The position numbers and the translations under genes were made by a program. Source: Marinicellulosiphila megalodicopiae (GTDB taxonomy: Bacteria > Pseudomonadota > Gammaproteobacteria > Pseudomonadales > Natronospirillaceae). From it: DNA of 64,000 bases. Below are positions 1 to 9,800 of the stretch, one piece after another. Under the pieces are notes generated by a model. It was not told the DNA's origin and searched no databases. It saw nothing but the letters and a program-made list of their open reading frames with translations. The stretch lies in the NCBI RefSeq assembly GCF_045862395.1, contig NZ_AP023087.1:2728001-2792000 (forward strand), in the 5' to 3' direction. Within the stretch, counting starts at the first letter, position 1; each line of letters opens with the position of its first letter.

Positions 1-297
1 TGCACCCGCTTGAATAGCAGATAAAAACAATTCACTATCATCAAATGTGGTTAAAATGATGACGGGTATTTTTATGGCCATTTGGCGCATCTTTATTAAT
101 GTGTCTATTCCGTTTAAAACAGGCATTCTGATATCCAATAAAATAATATCAGGCTGACATTCACTCAATTTTTGAATGCCAGCTTCCCCATCACCAGCCT
201 CAGCGATTACTTTTATATCCTCACTTAACTCTAATAAGTTCTTAATACCACTTCGTACTAATGTTTGATCATCTATTAATAAAACGTTTATGTTCAT
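1..297 (-). CDS. NarL/LuxR-type response regulator (partial, C-terminus outside window)
   Basis: N-terminal receiver domain of a two-component response regulator; the first 99 codons are visible and the frame runs open off the left edge. The acidic pocket (IDD, residues 8-10), the phosphorylatable Asp55 in LLDIRMP and the conserved Thr in ILTTFDD can be read. The partner kinase has a HisKA_3-type H-box, so this regulator should carry a LuxR-type helix-turn-helix C-terminal domain, but that part is not in the window. Its ATG overlaps the stop codon of the upstream kinase gene (ATGA), indicating translational coupling. Its targets are unknown. Confidence 0.85.
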   Translation of the reverse strand, partial: MNINVLLIDDQTLVRSGIKNLLELSEDIKVIAEAGDGEAGIQKLSECQPDIILLDIRMPVLNGIDTLIKMRQMAIKIPVIILTTFDDSELFLSAIQAGA

Positions 298-1469
298 AAT
301 GTTTCACTGCCTTCGTGTGGAATATTCACTGCCACTTTAAAACCATGTTTAAAATCAATTATCAATTGACCGCCTAATCTTTCTATTCGTTCTCGCATGC
401 CAGTTATGCCATTTCCTTCAGCAAACGTTTTATTCATATTTCTTAGTGCCTGACCGCCATTATCATGAATATTGACATTGATCGCGTCCCCTACCTGCTG
501 GACATCAATTTTTACAGTTGTTGCAGAAGAATGCTTTAAACTGTTTGTTAACGATTCTTGAATCACACGCACAATTGCTTCTGCAATGGCAGCATTTGAT
601 AATCTAAAAGAGGAATTAATATTAAACTCAATCTGTAATCGAGGAATTTTTTTAATGATATCTTCAATGGTTGCTTTTAAATTGATAATGGAATCTTTTC
701 TGATATCTTGCACCGTTTCACGCACATCCGATAATAATAATTTTGCTAAATCATGTGACGCTTTAACTTTCTCTTGAGTCTTGCCTTCGGTGGTATGGGT
801 TAAAAATTGCAGATTTAAAATTAATGCAGTCAAATGATGGCCCAATAAATCATGTAATTCTCTTGATATTCTTAAGCGCTCACCTTGTTTTACGGAATCA
901 TTTAATAAATTATGGGTAAGGATCAGTTCTTCATTTAATAAACTGATCTTATCTTTGGCTTGTTTGTCTCGATGAACCTTACTAGCCATAGCGTACACAA
1001 AAAAGTTGATCCCTATAAATAACAGATAACGCATCATTGGAGAAAACTCACCTGAATGCACCCCCGCTTTTTCTAAAACAAATAAACTGACAATTGCCAT
1101 GACTAATGTAGAGAAGAAACCAACAATCGGATTCACTTTAAACGGCAACTGTGCCACCACTAACAAAAGCAACAACCCAACAAATCCTTCTGCCACTACC
1201 CAAAACAAAAGCAGTACAAATACAAACTGAGCATCAATTGCAATCAATCGTTTAAACCGATCGTAATGGTGGTACTTTTCATCACGAATTGAAAAATAAA
1301 AAGTCACAATAAAGCCAAGCATTAATAAAATTGCTATAACCACTTCAGGTGATGAATTGCCAAAATGCACCGACTGATTTTTGACAATTAGAAAACACAT
1401 AATCATCCAAGCAATATAACCTGATAAATTTTCAAGATAGACACCTAAGTCTTTTTCACACACCCGCAT
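294..1469 (-). CDS. Membrane sensor histidine kinase, NarL/DesK type (HisKA_3)
   Basis: Sensor kinase of about 391 residues. The N-terminal ~165 residues form five or six hydrophobic segments with short loops and no large periplasmic domain, so it probably senses a membrane-associated or intramembrane cue. The dimerisation/H-box RELHDLLGHHL holds the phospho-accepting His206, followed by a HATPase_c domain with an N-box (IQESLTNSLKHS) and G-boxes (DNGG, GNGITGMRERI). I chose the ATG at 1469 because GGGG lies about 6 bases upstream; a GTG at 1481 would add four residues and would use that ribosome-binding site as codons. The gene overlaps the downstream regulator by four bases. The stimulus is not deducible. 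Confidence 0.85.
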   Translation of the reverse strand: MRVCEKDLGVYLENLSGYIAWMIMCFLIVKNQSVHFGNSSPEVVIAILLMLGFIVTFYFSIRDEKYHHYDRFKRLIAIDAQFVFVLLLFWVVAEGFVGLLLLLVVAQLPFKVNPIVGFFSTLVMAIVSLFVLEKAGVHSGEFSPMMRYLLFIGINFFVYAMASKVHRDKQAKDKISLLNEELILTHNLLNDSVKQGERLRISRELHDLLGHHLTALILNLQFLTHTTEGKTQEKVKASHDLAKLLLSDVRETVQDIRKDSIINLKATIEDIIKKIPRLQIEFNINSSFRLSNAAIAEAIVRVIQESLTNSLKHSSATTVKIDVQQVGDAINVNIHDNGGQALRNMNKTFAEGNGITGMRERIERLGGQLIIDFKHGFKVAVNIPHEGSETL

Positions 1470-1481
1470 TTTTGTCCCCAC

Positions 1482-1799
1482 TTAATATTAATACCGATAT
1501 TACGCAATGGCTTTTAGTATAACAGTGTACATCGTCATAAACCCCAATTCTAAGCACAGGATTTTACATTTAACACCTATCCTATATTTCACAATAACTT
1601 ATCGCCGAAGCTGACTAATTCCCGTGTTTTTAGCAAGAAATTGACTAATGGCACTAACGATTAGTTTCAATATAAGCAAAATGCGCTACTTTTAAATAAT
1701 TAGAAAAAATGAAACTTTATTATTGTCTTGGCAATTGAATTATTCACAATTCTTTTTATTCAACTTATTAATCTCAACTCTTACTTTTGGAATTTGATC
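1482..1799. other. Divergent intergenic region
   Basis: About 320 bases of AT-rich sequence between the leftward two-component operon and the rightward efflux operon. It must hold both promoters, but no strong consensus promoter, palindromic operator or adjacent regulator gene was recognised. An in-frame TTG at 1728 is a possible but poorer start for the efflux fusion protein. Confidence 0.5.
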
Positions 1800-2888
1800 A
1801 TGCAAATTAAACTCGGGCATTACATTGCGGCTTCTATCATTATTGTCGTTGCTTTTTATATCTTAACTGGAAGCAATATTGAAAAAAGTCAGGATGAATC
1901 ATTGGCTGATATTTCGGACATTTCAGCTTTGACAAATGTTCAAGTAGTAAAATCAAAAGCATCAAACATTTCAAAAATCATTCAAGCAACAGGTGAAACC
2001 CAAGCCGGACGAGTTGGAAAAATTACCTCTCAAACATCTGGTGAAGTCATTTCAATTTTAAAGAAAAATGGCGATTTTGTGAAAAAAGGAGAATTGGTTG
2101 TTAAAATCGATCCATCAGATCTTAAAGTTCAGTTATCTTCAGCCAAAGCGCTAGCAGATCAACGTTTACTTGAATATGAAGCAAACCAGTCATTACAAAA
2201 ACAAGGCTTGCAAAACAAAACGCTTTTGGCTCAATCAAAAACGGCTTATGAACAAGCTAAAACCAGTGTTTATAGCTTAGAGTTACGTATCAAACACCTA
2301 GATATTACAGCGCCTTTTTCTGGGACTATAAACAATATGAGCCTTGAATTAGGTTCTTTCGTTACAACAGGTATGAGCATTGCGGACTTATTTGACTTTG
2401 ACCCTTACCAAGTGATCTTGCAGGTATCTGAAAACGATATTCGCCACATTCACGTAGATATGCCAATTGAAGTGCAATTATTAACGGGTGAAAAAGTAAT
2501 GGGCAAAGTGACATTCATTAATGCCAGCGCCAATCCATCTACTCGCACTTTCAAAGTTGAAGTAACCATCAATAAAAATTCAGTTGCCACTCCACGTTCT
2601 GGGATTACAGCCAAAGTTTCTATTGCCTTAGAAAAACAAATGGCTCATAAATTAAGCCCTGCACTATTAAACCTTGATCAAAATGGCATGCTGACCATTT
2701 ACACAATCAATGAGAACAATCTAGTAGAAACAAATCAAGTAAATATAGTGAAATCAGAAGTAGACGGAACGTGGGTTTCTGGTTTACCAACAAATATCAA
2801 TTTGATTGTAGTCGGTCAAGGGTTTGTTGAGCCTGGTGAAGAAGTTATGCCTTCTTATCGCCCTGATTCACTAAGCAACGAGGAGTAA
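1800..2888 (+). CDS. RND efflux periplasmic adaptor (membrane fusion protein, HlyD/AcrA family)
   Basis: Periplasmic adaptor of about 362 residues that would link the RND pump encoded next to an outer-membrane channel. After one N-terminal hydrophobic anchor (residues ~7-24) come a lipoyl-like half-motif (GRVGKITSQTSGEV), a short alpha-hairpin rich in Gln/Lys/Ala, the second lipoyl half (LDITAPFSGTI), and the beta-barrel and membrane-proximal domains (VQLLTGEKVMGKVTFI). The ATG at 1800 gives a normal N-terminus with the membrane anchor; a TTG at 1728 would add 24 residues. No lipobox is visible. The stop lies three bases before the pump gene, so the two are one operon. No TolC-like gene is present nearby. 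Confidence 0.85.
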   Translation: MQIKLGHYIAASIIIVVAFYILTGSNIEKSQDESLADISDISALTNVQVVKSKASNISKIIQATGETQAGRVGKITSQTSGEVISILKKNGDFVKKGELVVKIDPSDLKVQLSSAKALADQRLLEYEANQSLQKQGLQNKTLLAQSKTAYEQAKTSVYSLELRIKHLDITAPFSGTINNMSLELGSFVTTGMSIADLFDFDPYQVILQVSENDIRHIHVDMPIEVQLLTGEKVMGKVTFINASANPSTRTFKVEVTINKNSVATPRSGITAKVSIALEKQMAHKLSPALLNLDQNGMLTIYTINENNLVETNQVNIVKSEVDGTWVSGLPTNINLIVVGQGFVEPGEEVMPSYRPDSLSNEE

Positions 2889-2891
2889 TTC

Positions 2892-5800
2892 ATGAGCGCA
2901 ATTATTGCTGCATCATTAGATCGAGCACGTGCTGTTGTCCTTTTATTTGCTGTGCTATTTATTATCGGGATTGCTTCATTTTTTTCGATTCCAAAAGAAA
3001 ACTTCCCTGATGTTTCATTAGCTAACGTTTATGTATCAGTTAGTTTAAAGGGGATCTCCCCTGAAGATGCTGACAACATGTTGGCTAAACCCCTTGTACA
3101 GGATTTAAAAACTCTAGAAGGCTTAAAGACTTATAGCACCACATCCAGTGAAGGTCATGCATCCATTAACCTTGAGTTTCGCTCTGGTGTAGATATTGAT
3201 GACGCCATTCAAGATGTTAAAGATGCAGTTGATAAAGCCAAAAGCAAGTTACCAACGGATGCTGATGACCCCACGGTTACTGAAATTAATTTATCTGAAT
3301 TACCGGTAATTAATATTTCACTTTCAGGTAATGTGGATGATGATTCATTATTTGATGCCGCTGAAGAGTTACAAGAAAAAATAGAGTCTATTCGTGGCGT
3401 GCTAAAGGCACCAATTAATGGCCTACGCGAAGAAATTGTTGAAATCATTGTCGACCCATCATTAATGGCAAGTTACAACTTATCTCATGCTGAATTAATT
3501 GCAACTGTTCGAAATAATAATAAATTAGTAACAGCAGGTAACATTGATACAGGCGCAGGTCGTTTTGCGGTTAAATTACCAGGTTTGATTTCAACGATTG
3601 AAGAAATTTTAGACCTTCCAATTAAAACCGAAGGATCAACGGTTGTTCGCTTTCGCGACATTGCGACCTATCAGCGTACTTATAAAGAGCCAAACACATT
3701 AGCTCGAGTGAATACAAAACCTTCAGTTACAATCGCAGTGTCTAAATCATCTGGTGAAAACCTACTTGAAATGATTGATGAAATTAAATTAGTAACCGAG
3801 CAAATTACAACCACACCTTCTTGGCCAGCCGATATTGAAGTGGTTATTTCAGGTGATCAATCAAAAGACACGCGTGACAGCTTAAACTCTCTTTACAATA
3901 ACGTAATCTTTTCAAGCTTATTAGTGTTTGTGGTGATTGTTTTTTTCCTAGGTTTTAGAACGGCAACATTAGTTGGACTAGCCATCCCAACTTCATTTTT
4001 AGTCGGAATTATGGTGCTAAACATGATGGGCGTTACGCTTAACATGGTTGTATTATTCGCCTTACTATTAACATTAGGTATGTTAGTGGATGGTGCCATT
4101 GTTGTCACTGAATACGCCGATAGACGCATGATAGAAGGCGCGAATCGAAAAGTAGCGTACAAAGAAGCGTCGATTCGAATGAGCTGGCCTATTATCGCAT
4201 CCACTGCGACTACCCTTTCAGTGTTCATACCTTTATTATTTTGGCCTGGTTTAATGGGCGGATTCATGAAGTACTTACCTATTACAGCACTGGTAACCTT
4301 AGGTGCATCATTAGGTGTCGCCTTGATTATTATTCCAACATTTGGAAGCATTTATGGTAAGCCTTCACCATTAACTAAAAAAGAAGCAGCTTCATTACAA
4401 GCAAGTAGTGATGGCGATTTAAATGACGTAACGGGCTTACCCGGCCTATACCTAAAAATGCTGACTGTATTACTCAAGCGTCCAGGCATTACAGCCCTAA
4501 GTATTGTATTTGTTGTATTCGCTACATTCTTTGTATATGTAGGATCCAGCCCTAAAGTTGAGTTTTTCCCTGAGCAAGATTCGGGAATGGGCCAAATAGT
4601 AGTAAAAGCACGTGGCAATTTATCCCTTACTGAACGCGATGAAATAGTGCGTGAAGTAGAATCTAAGATTTCAAGCTCTAATGTCATCAAAGCAATGACT
4701 ACTACAGTGTATGCCACAGAAAATAGAAATCAGTCAGAAGATACAATTGGTTTTATTCAATTAGAAATGATCGATTGGCAACAACGTGAGCCTGTTGGAA
4801 TATTAATGGAAAAGATCATTAAAGAAGCCAACACAATTGCAGGTGTGATCGTTGAAAGCCAAAAAGCCGCTCAAGGGCCCACTGCTGCTGTTGATATTCA
4901 GATGGAATTTAACGCTGAGTCCGCAGCAGAACTCAATACAGCCATGAGCGCAATCTTAAAAGAGATTAATAGCAATCAAACGTTCATCAACGATGAAGGG
5001 GTGCACCAAATTGCTTCAATGGTAGATAGCCGACCGCTTCCTGGTATTGAATGGCAGATCACTTTTGATCGCGAGGCGGCAAGTCGCTACAACGTTAGCC
5101 TTGACTCTGTTGGTTCTTCATTACAAATGGTGACTAGCGGTTTGAAAATTGGCTCATTCCGTCCTGATTATTCCGATGACGAACTGGATATTAATATGCG
5201 CTACCCGTTTAATGGTCGTGATTTAGATCAAATCCAACAATTAACAATTAGCGCTCAGGGTCAACAAGTGCCTTTATCTAACTTTGTTACAGATGAAGCG
5301 GCTCCTAAAAAAGGAACGGTTGTACGCACTGAAGGTAATCTAAGTATTAACTTAGACATTGATGTCATTGAATCAGCTAACGTTCAAGATGTGATTAATT
5401 TGATAACAACAGCGTTAGAAGGCATGCAAAATAGTAATACTCTGTCTTCTGATGTTAACTTCAAATTTAAAGGTGACCAAGAACAACAAGCGGAGACAGG
5501 TGCATTTTTAGGCCAAGCATTATTTGCATCGATTTTCTTAATGGTTTTCATCCTATTGATTCAATTTAATAGTTTCTACCAAACCTTCTTGATTATGGTG
5601 TCAATTGTACTTGCGATAGCAGGTGTACTTATTGGTTTATTAATTACTGAAAAACCATTTGGCATTGTCATGACCGGAGTAGGCATTATTTCCCTTACAG
5701 GAATTGTGGTTAACAATAACATTATATTAATCGATACATTTAATGTCTTACGCCAATCTGGCTTAGATGCTAAAGAGGCCGTCATTCGCACCTGTGCACA

Positions 5801-6083
5801 ACGTATTAGACCAGTTATGTTAACCACCATTACTACGATTCTAGGCTTAATGCCAATGGCATTTACAATAAACTTAGAGTTTGCTATTGATTCGCGTGGC
5901 TTAACCTATGGATCTCCTTCTTCGCAAATGTGGACAGGTCTGGCTAACGCAATTGCAAGCGGATTAACATTCGCGACCATTTTGACTTTAGTATTTACTC
6001 CTGCACTTTTATTATTTGGCGCACAATTTAATCAACGTCGAAAAGCAAATAAGCAAAAAAGATTGGAATTAGCCGAAGATTAA
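2892..6083 (+). CDS. RND-family efflux pump, inner-membrane permease
   Basis: A 1063-residue resistance-nodulation-division transporter with the expected architecture: TM1 near the N-terminus, a large periplasmic loop, TM2-6, a second large loop and TM7-12. It should form a trimer and export substrates with the preceding adaptor. The TM4 motif reads LVDGAIVVTEY, so only the first of AcrB's paired aspartates is kept (Asp400, followed by Gly401), and the TM10 motif GIVVNNNIILID has Asn where AcrB has its relay lysine. This places it in a branch of the HAE-like RND family whose proton relay differs from AcrB. Substrate cannot be inferred. A strong terminator follows. Confidence 0.87.
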   Translation: MSAIIAASLDRARAVVLLFAVLFIIGIASFFSIPKENFPDVSLANVYVSVSLKGISPEDADNMLAKPLVQDLKTLEGLKTYSTTSSEGHASINLEFRSGVDIDDAIQDVKDAVDKAKSKLPTDADDPTVTEINLSELPVINISLSGNVDDDSLFDAAEELQEKIESIRGVLKAPINGLREEIVEIIVDPSLMASYNLSHAELIATVRNNNKLVTAGNIDTGAGRFAVKLPGLISTIEEILDLPIKTEGSTVVRFRDIATYQRTYKEPNTLARVNTKPSVTIAVSKSSGENLLEMIDEIKLVTEQITTTPSWPADIEVVISGDQSKDTRDSLNSLYNNVIFSSLLVFVVIVFFLGFRTATLVGLAIPTSFLVGIMVLNMMGVTLNMVVLFALLLTLGMLVDGAIVVTEYADRRMIEGANRKVAYKEASIRMSWPIIASTATTLSVFIPLLFWPGLMGGFMKYLPITALVTLGASLGVALIIIPTFGSIYGKPSPLTKKEAASLQASSDGDLNDVTGLPGLYLKMLTVLLKRPGITALSIVFVVFATFFVYVGSSPKVEFFPEQDSGMGQIVVKARGNLSLTERDEIVREVESKISSSNVIKAMTTTVYATENRNQSEDTIGFIQLEMIDWQQREPVGILMEKIIKEANTIAGVIVESQKAAQGPTAAVDIQMEFNAESAAELNTAMSAILKEINSNQTFINDEGVHQIASMVDSRPLPGIEWQITFDREAASRYNVSLDSVGSSLQMVTSGLKIGSFRPDYSDDELDINMRYPFNGRDLDQIQQLTISAQGQQVPLSNFVTDEAAPKKGTVVRTEGNLSINLDIDVIESANVQDVINLITTALEGMQNSNTLSSDVNFKFKGDQEQQAETGAFLGQALFASIFLMVFILLIQFNSFYQTFLIMVSIVLAIAGVLIGLLITEKPFGIVMTGVGIISLTGIVVNNNIILIDTFNVLRQSGLDAKEAVIRTCAQRIRPVMLTTITTILGLMPMAFTINLEFAIDSRGLTYGSPSSQMWTGLANAIASGLTFATILTLVFTPALLLFGAQFNQRRKANKQKRLELAED

Positions 6084-6097
6084 TCTCGGTTAACACT

Positions 6098-6123
6098 AAA
6101 AAGCCTCTTTTGAGGCTTTTTTT
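6098..6123 (+). terminator. Rho-independent terminator after the RND operon
   Basis: AAAAAGCCTC, a TTTT loop, then GAGGCTTTTTTT: a 10-bp perfect stem with a T-run, 15 bases after the pump stop codon. Confidence 0.9.
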
Positions 6124-6216
6124 ATGTCTTATTGTAAATTTCATTAAGTAATATTTTCACTGTTTAAGATGTTCAACTACTCTGAAATTAAATAAATTGT
6201 AAAATGAAAAATTACT

Positions 6217-6765
6217 ATGGCAACGTCAAATAATATTCAACAACACGCCCCTTCAGATGATGTTTGGAATTACACAAATGACACCATTCGATTGTTATCA
6301 CTTTCGGTTGTACAAATAAAAAGTATTCTGACAGATGGCGGAGAATCCGTGTCAGAACTGACGGACTCTTTTATTCATATCGCGTACAAAATTAACAAAT
6401 TATTAAGCGACGTTGATGAACTCACCTCTAATCCTGAAGACTTAACTGAAGTACACGAAAAAATTCAACAAGGCATTGTTGCATTTCAATTTTATGATCG
6501 AATCAGTCAACGCTTAGATCATGTATCAAACAGTTTAAATCAATTAACCCATATCATCAGTGATAAAGATAAACGTAACCAGCCAGAAACCTGGATCAAT
6601 TTACAAAAAGGAATAAAACGCAAATATACTATGGAATCAGAGCGTGTTGTTTTTGATAAGATAATGGACGGTGACAGCATAGAAAATGCGCTTGAAGCTT
6701 ATAAAGCTTATTCTAGTACTCATGAACACACAAAAGACAACTCTGATGATATTGAGTTGTTTTAA
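6217..6765 (+). CDS. Conserved-looking small helical cytoplasmic protein, function unknown
   Basis: A 182-residue protein without signal peptide or membrane segment. It is predicted mostly helical, Gln/Asp/Ser-rich, with an acidic tail (DNSDDIELF). A central motif (FQFYDRISQRLDHVSNSL) is the most distinctive part; its spacing of aromatic, Asp/Gln and His residues on a helix loosely recalls CheZ-like four-helix phosphatases, but I do not claim membership. The gene is monocistronic between two terminators and convergent with the glutamate dehydrogenase gene. The start is an ATG with weak upstream ribosome-binding complementarity. Real coding is supported by length and codon pattern. Confidence 0.7.
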   Translation: MATSNNIQQHAPSDDVWNYTNDTIRLLSLSVVQIKSILTDGGESVSELTDSFIHIAYKINKLLSDVDELTSNPEDLTEVHEKIQQGIVAFQFYDRISQRLDHVSNSLNQLTHIISDKDKRNQPETWINLQKGIKRKYTMESERVVFDKIMDGDSIENALEAYKAYSSTHEHTKDNSDDIELF

Positions 6766-6788
6766 CTCTTAACTCTTAATTTTTAATC

Positions 6789-6821
6789 AAAAAAAACCAC
6801 TGATATTCAGTGGTTTTTTTT
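6789..6821. terminator. Bidirectional terminator
   Basis: Stem AAAAAACCACTGA / TCAGTGGTTTTTT with a 3-base loop lies between two convergent genes. Runs of A on the left and T on the right allow termination in both directions. Confidence 0.9.
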
Positions 6822-6835
6822 AGCTTTTATAATTA

Positions 6836-9800
6836 TTAAACCTGCAACGAAGCTTGAGATAAATCTAGAAGTTCGCGTACCGCAACAGAAATCATGGCTA
6901 TTTCCGGCTCACTGTTAGCTTGAATTTCAATCATCATTTTATTCCAACGATCAATCAATATCTCATTTTTATCTAACCAACATTCAATGCACTGATCTAT
7001 TGAACTGTCTTCAGTACAATCCATAATGATACCCTGGGTAATTCTGCGTTGTTGCCATTCAATGTCATCTCTAAATGCTTCTCTGGCAAGAGCCTGCCAG
7101 TTTGAATTCACCACTAGGTCATTTAATTGCAATGCAAAAGTATCCAGTCCAAGCACATCTCCTAGTTTAAAGAATGACCTTGCAATTTCACAAATTGGAC
7201 GATCTGAGGACTGACCTACCGCAATCACACCTAAGCACTGGTATCTAAAATGATTGGAGGCCAATAATAAAGCATGTTTTTCGTCCAGTCCTAAATCGAG
7301 ATTTTTTGCAATTCGATTTTTAAACCCATCTAAACGTTTACCTGAAATAATCTCATCTATTTTTAAGGTTAATTCATCCATAGGTTTGGAGAATTGATCA
7401 ATCAATTGCTTCACATCAATTCCTAAGCGATTATTTTTCAATATCCATCGCGTTGCCAACCTCACCGATCGAATTACTTCCTTCATCATGTCATTTTGAT
7501 CATCACAATTTGCTTTGAAGTCACAGGATTCAATAGCTCTAAAAATATCATGCATAGAAAATAATTCTCTTGCCACAATGTAAGCACGAGCAATTTCTAA
7601 AGAACTACTGCCTGTGGATTCTTTTATTCGGTTAACAAAACAAATCCCCATATGATTAAATAAATCATTTGCAACTTGTGTAGCGACAATCTCTGTTTTT
7701 AATCGATGACCATAAACTGACTTTTTGAACGCTTTTGTAAGTGATTTAGGAAAAGCCGTTTCCACCTCTTTTTCAACAAAGGCATCGGTTCCAATTTTGC
7801 TCGCAATCAATATTTCTTTAAAATCCCCTTTGCCATAAGAAATCAATACGGACAATTCAGGTCGAGTTAACCCTTCCTCTTTTGCCTTACGTTCTACAAT
7901 TTCTTCATCCGTTGGAATAAACTCCAACTCTCTATCTAATTTTCCAGATTGCTCCATTTTATTAATAAAATGGCGGTACTCATTAATTCGATTCACACAA
8001 TCACTATGCGCTAATGCAATAGCTTGATCTTGACGATAGTTATTAGTTAACACTAACTCTGAGACTTCGTCAGTCATCTTACTCATCCATTGATTTCTCT
8101 GCTTAACCGTTAAGTCTCCATTTGCAACTAAATCATCAAGTAAAATTTTAATATTGACTTCATGATCTGAGCAATCTACACCAGCAGCATTATCAATAAA
8201 ATCAGTAAACGATTTACCTTGATTAGTTAGTGCGTATTCAATTCGGCCTTTTTGGGTAAAACCTAAGTTCCCACCTTCACCTACTACTTTTGCTTTTAAT
8301 TGGCATCCGTCTATTCGCAAAGCATCGTTCGCTTTATCACCTACATCAGAATGTTGCTCGCTTGATGCTTTAACATAAGTACCAATTCCGCCATTCCAAA
8401 TTAAATCAATCTCTGCTTGTAATATACGTTTAATCAATTCAGTTGGTGGTAATGAAGATTCTGTTATACCAAAGGCATCTTGCATCGGTTTGGTTAATTT
8501 TATGGATTTTGCCTGTCTTGAAAATATTCCACCGCCTTTAGAAATTAATGACGAATCAAAATCTTCCCAAGAGGATCTAGGCAATTCAAATAATCGTTTT
8601 CTTTCGACAAAAGTTTTGGCGCTATCAGGATTAGGATCAATAAAAATATGCAAATGATTAAACGCAGCTTTTAAACAGATGTGCTCACTTAACAACATAC
8701 CATTACCAAACACATCCCCCGCCATATCCCCAATGCCAATGACAGAAAAGTCTTCCTTTTGAATATCTAGATTCATTTCTCTAAAGTGACGTTGCACACT
8801 CACCCACGCACCTCTTGCGGTAATGCCCATTTTTTTATGGTCATATCCGTTTGAACCGCCTGATGCAAAGCCATCACCTAACCAAAAATCGTATTCATTA
8901 GACAACTCATTGGCTATATCAGAAAATGTTGCCGTACCTTTATCTGCCGCTACAACTAAATAAGGATCATCTTCATCATAGCGTTTAACGGATTTAGGTG
9001 GACTGACTTCACCTTCAATTAAGTTATCCGTAATATCTAATAATCCACGAATGAAAAATCGATAACAAGCAATCCCTTCATTTAAAAACGCTTCGCGTCC
9101 GCCCTCTGTTGGAAGTTGTTTTGCAACAAATCCACCTTTTGCACCCACAGGCACAATGACTGCATTTTTAACTTGCTGCGCTTTCACCAAACCCAATACT
9201 TCCGTTCTGAAATCTTCTATGCGATCAGACCAACGTAATCCGCCACGCGCCACTTTTCCACCACGTAAATGCACACCTTCAACTCTTGGCGAATACACAA
9301 AAATTTCAAATAATGGTCTTGGTTTTGGAATCCCTTCAATATCACGAGGGCTGATTTTAAAGCTCACGTATTCTTTTAATTTTCCGTGTTCATCCGGCTG
9401 ATAAAAATTGGTACGTAAAATTGCACGAATTAATTCAATGTACTTTCTTAGAATTCTGTCTTCATTTAAGTTTTCAACATTTTCTAATTTCAACTCCATT
9501 TCATTAATTAAATCAGTTTGTGCTGCTTGTGTATCTTGAACATTTGGCGAGAATTTAATATGGAATAACTTCACGATTTCAGATGCAAGATCGGTATTTT
9601 TAATTAAAGTTTGAGCAATGTAATGCTGCGATAGACCAAAACGAATTTGTTTCATATATCGTGCTAATGCTCTTAGAATGACTACATCATTCCATTTAAT
9701 ATTCGCTTTTAAAATTAATTGATTATATAAATCGCTTTCAGCCTTTTTATACCAAATATTAGAAAACGCTTCGATAAACAAATCTCGATACAATGCAGGA

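Noticed and set aside
1728..1799. TTG start for the membrane fusion protein
   Set aside because: The ATG at 1800 gives a standard N-terminal anchor; the 24 extra residues would add an atypical hydrophobic leader.
3893..4351. Reverse-strand frames inside the RND pump gene
   Set aside because: Antisense shadows of a well-supported pump gene; no independent coding evidence.
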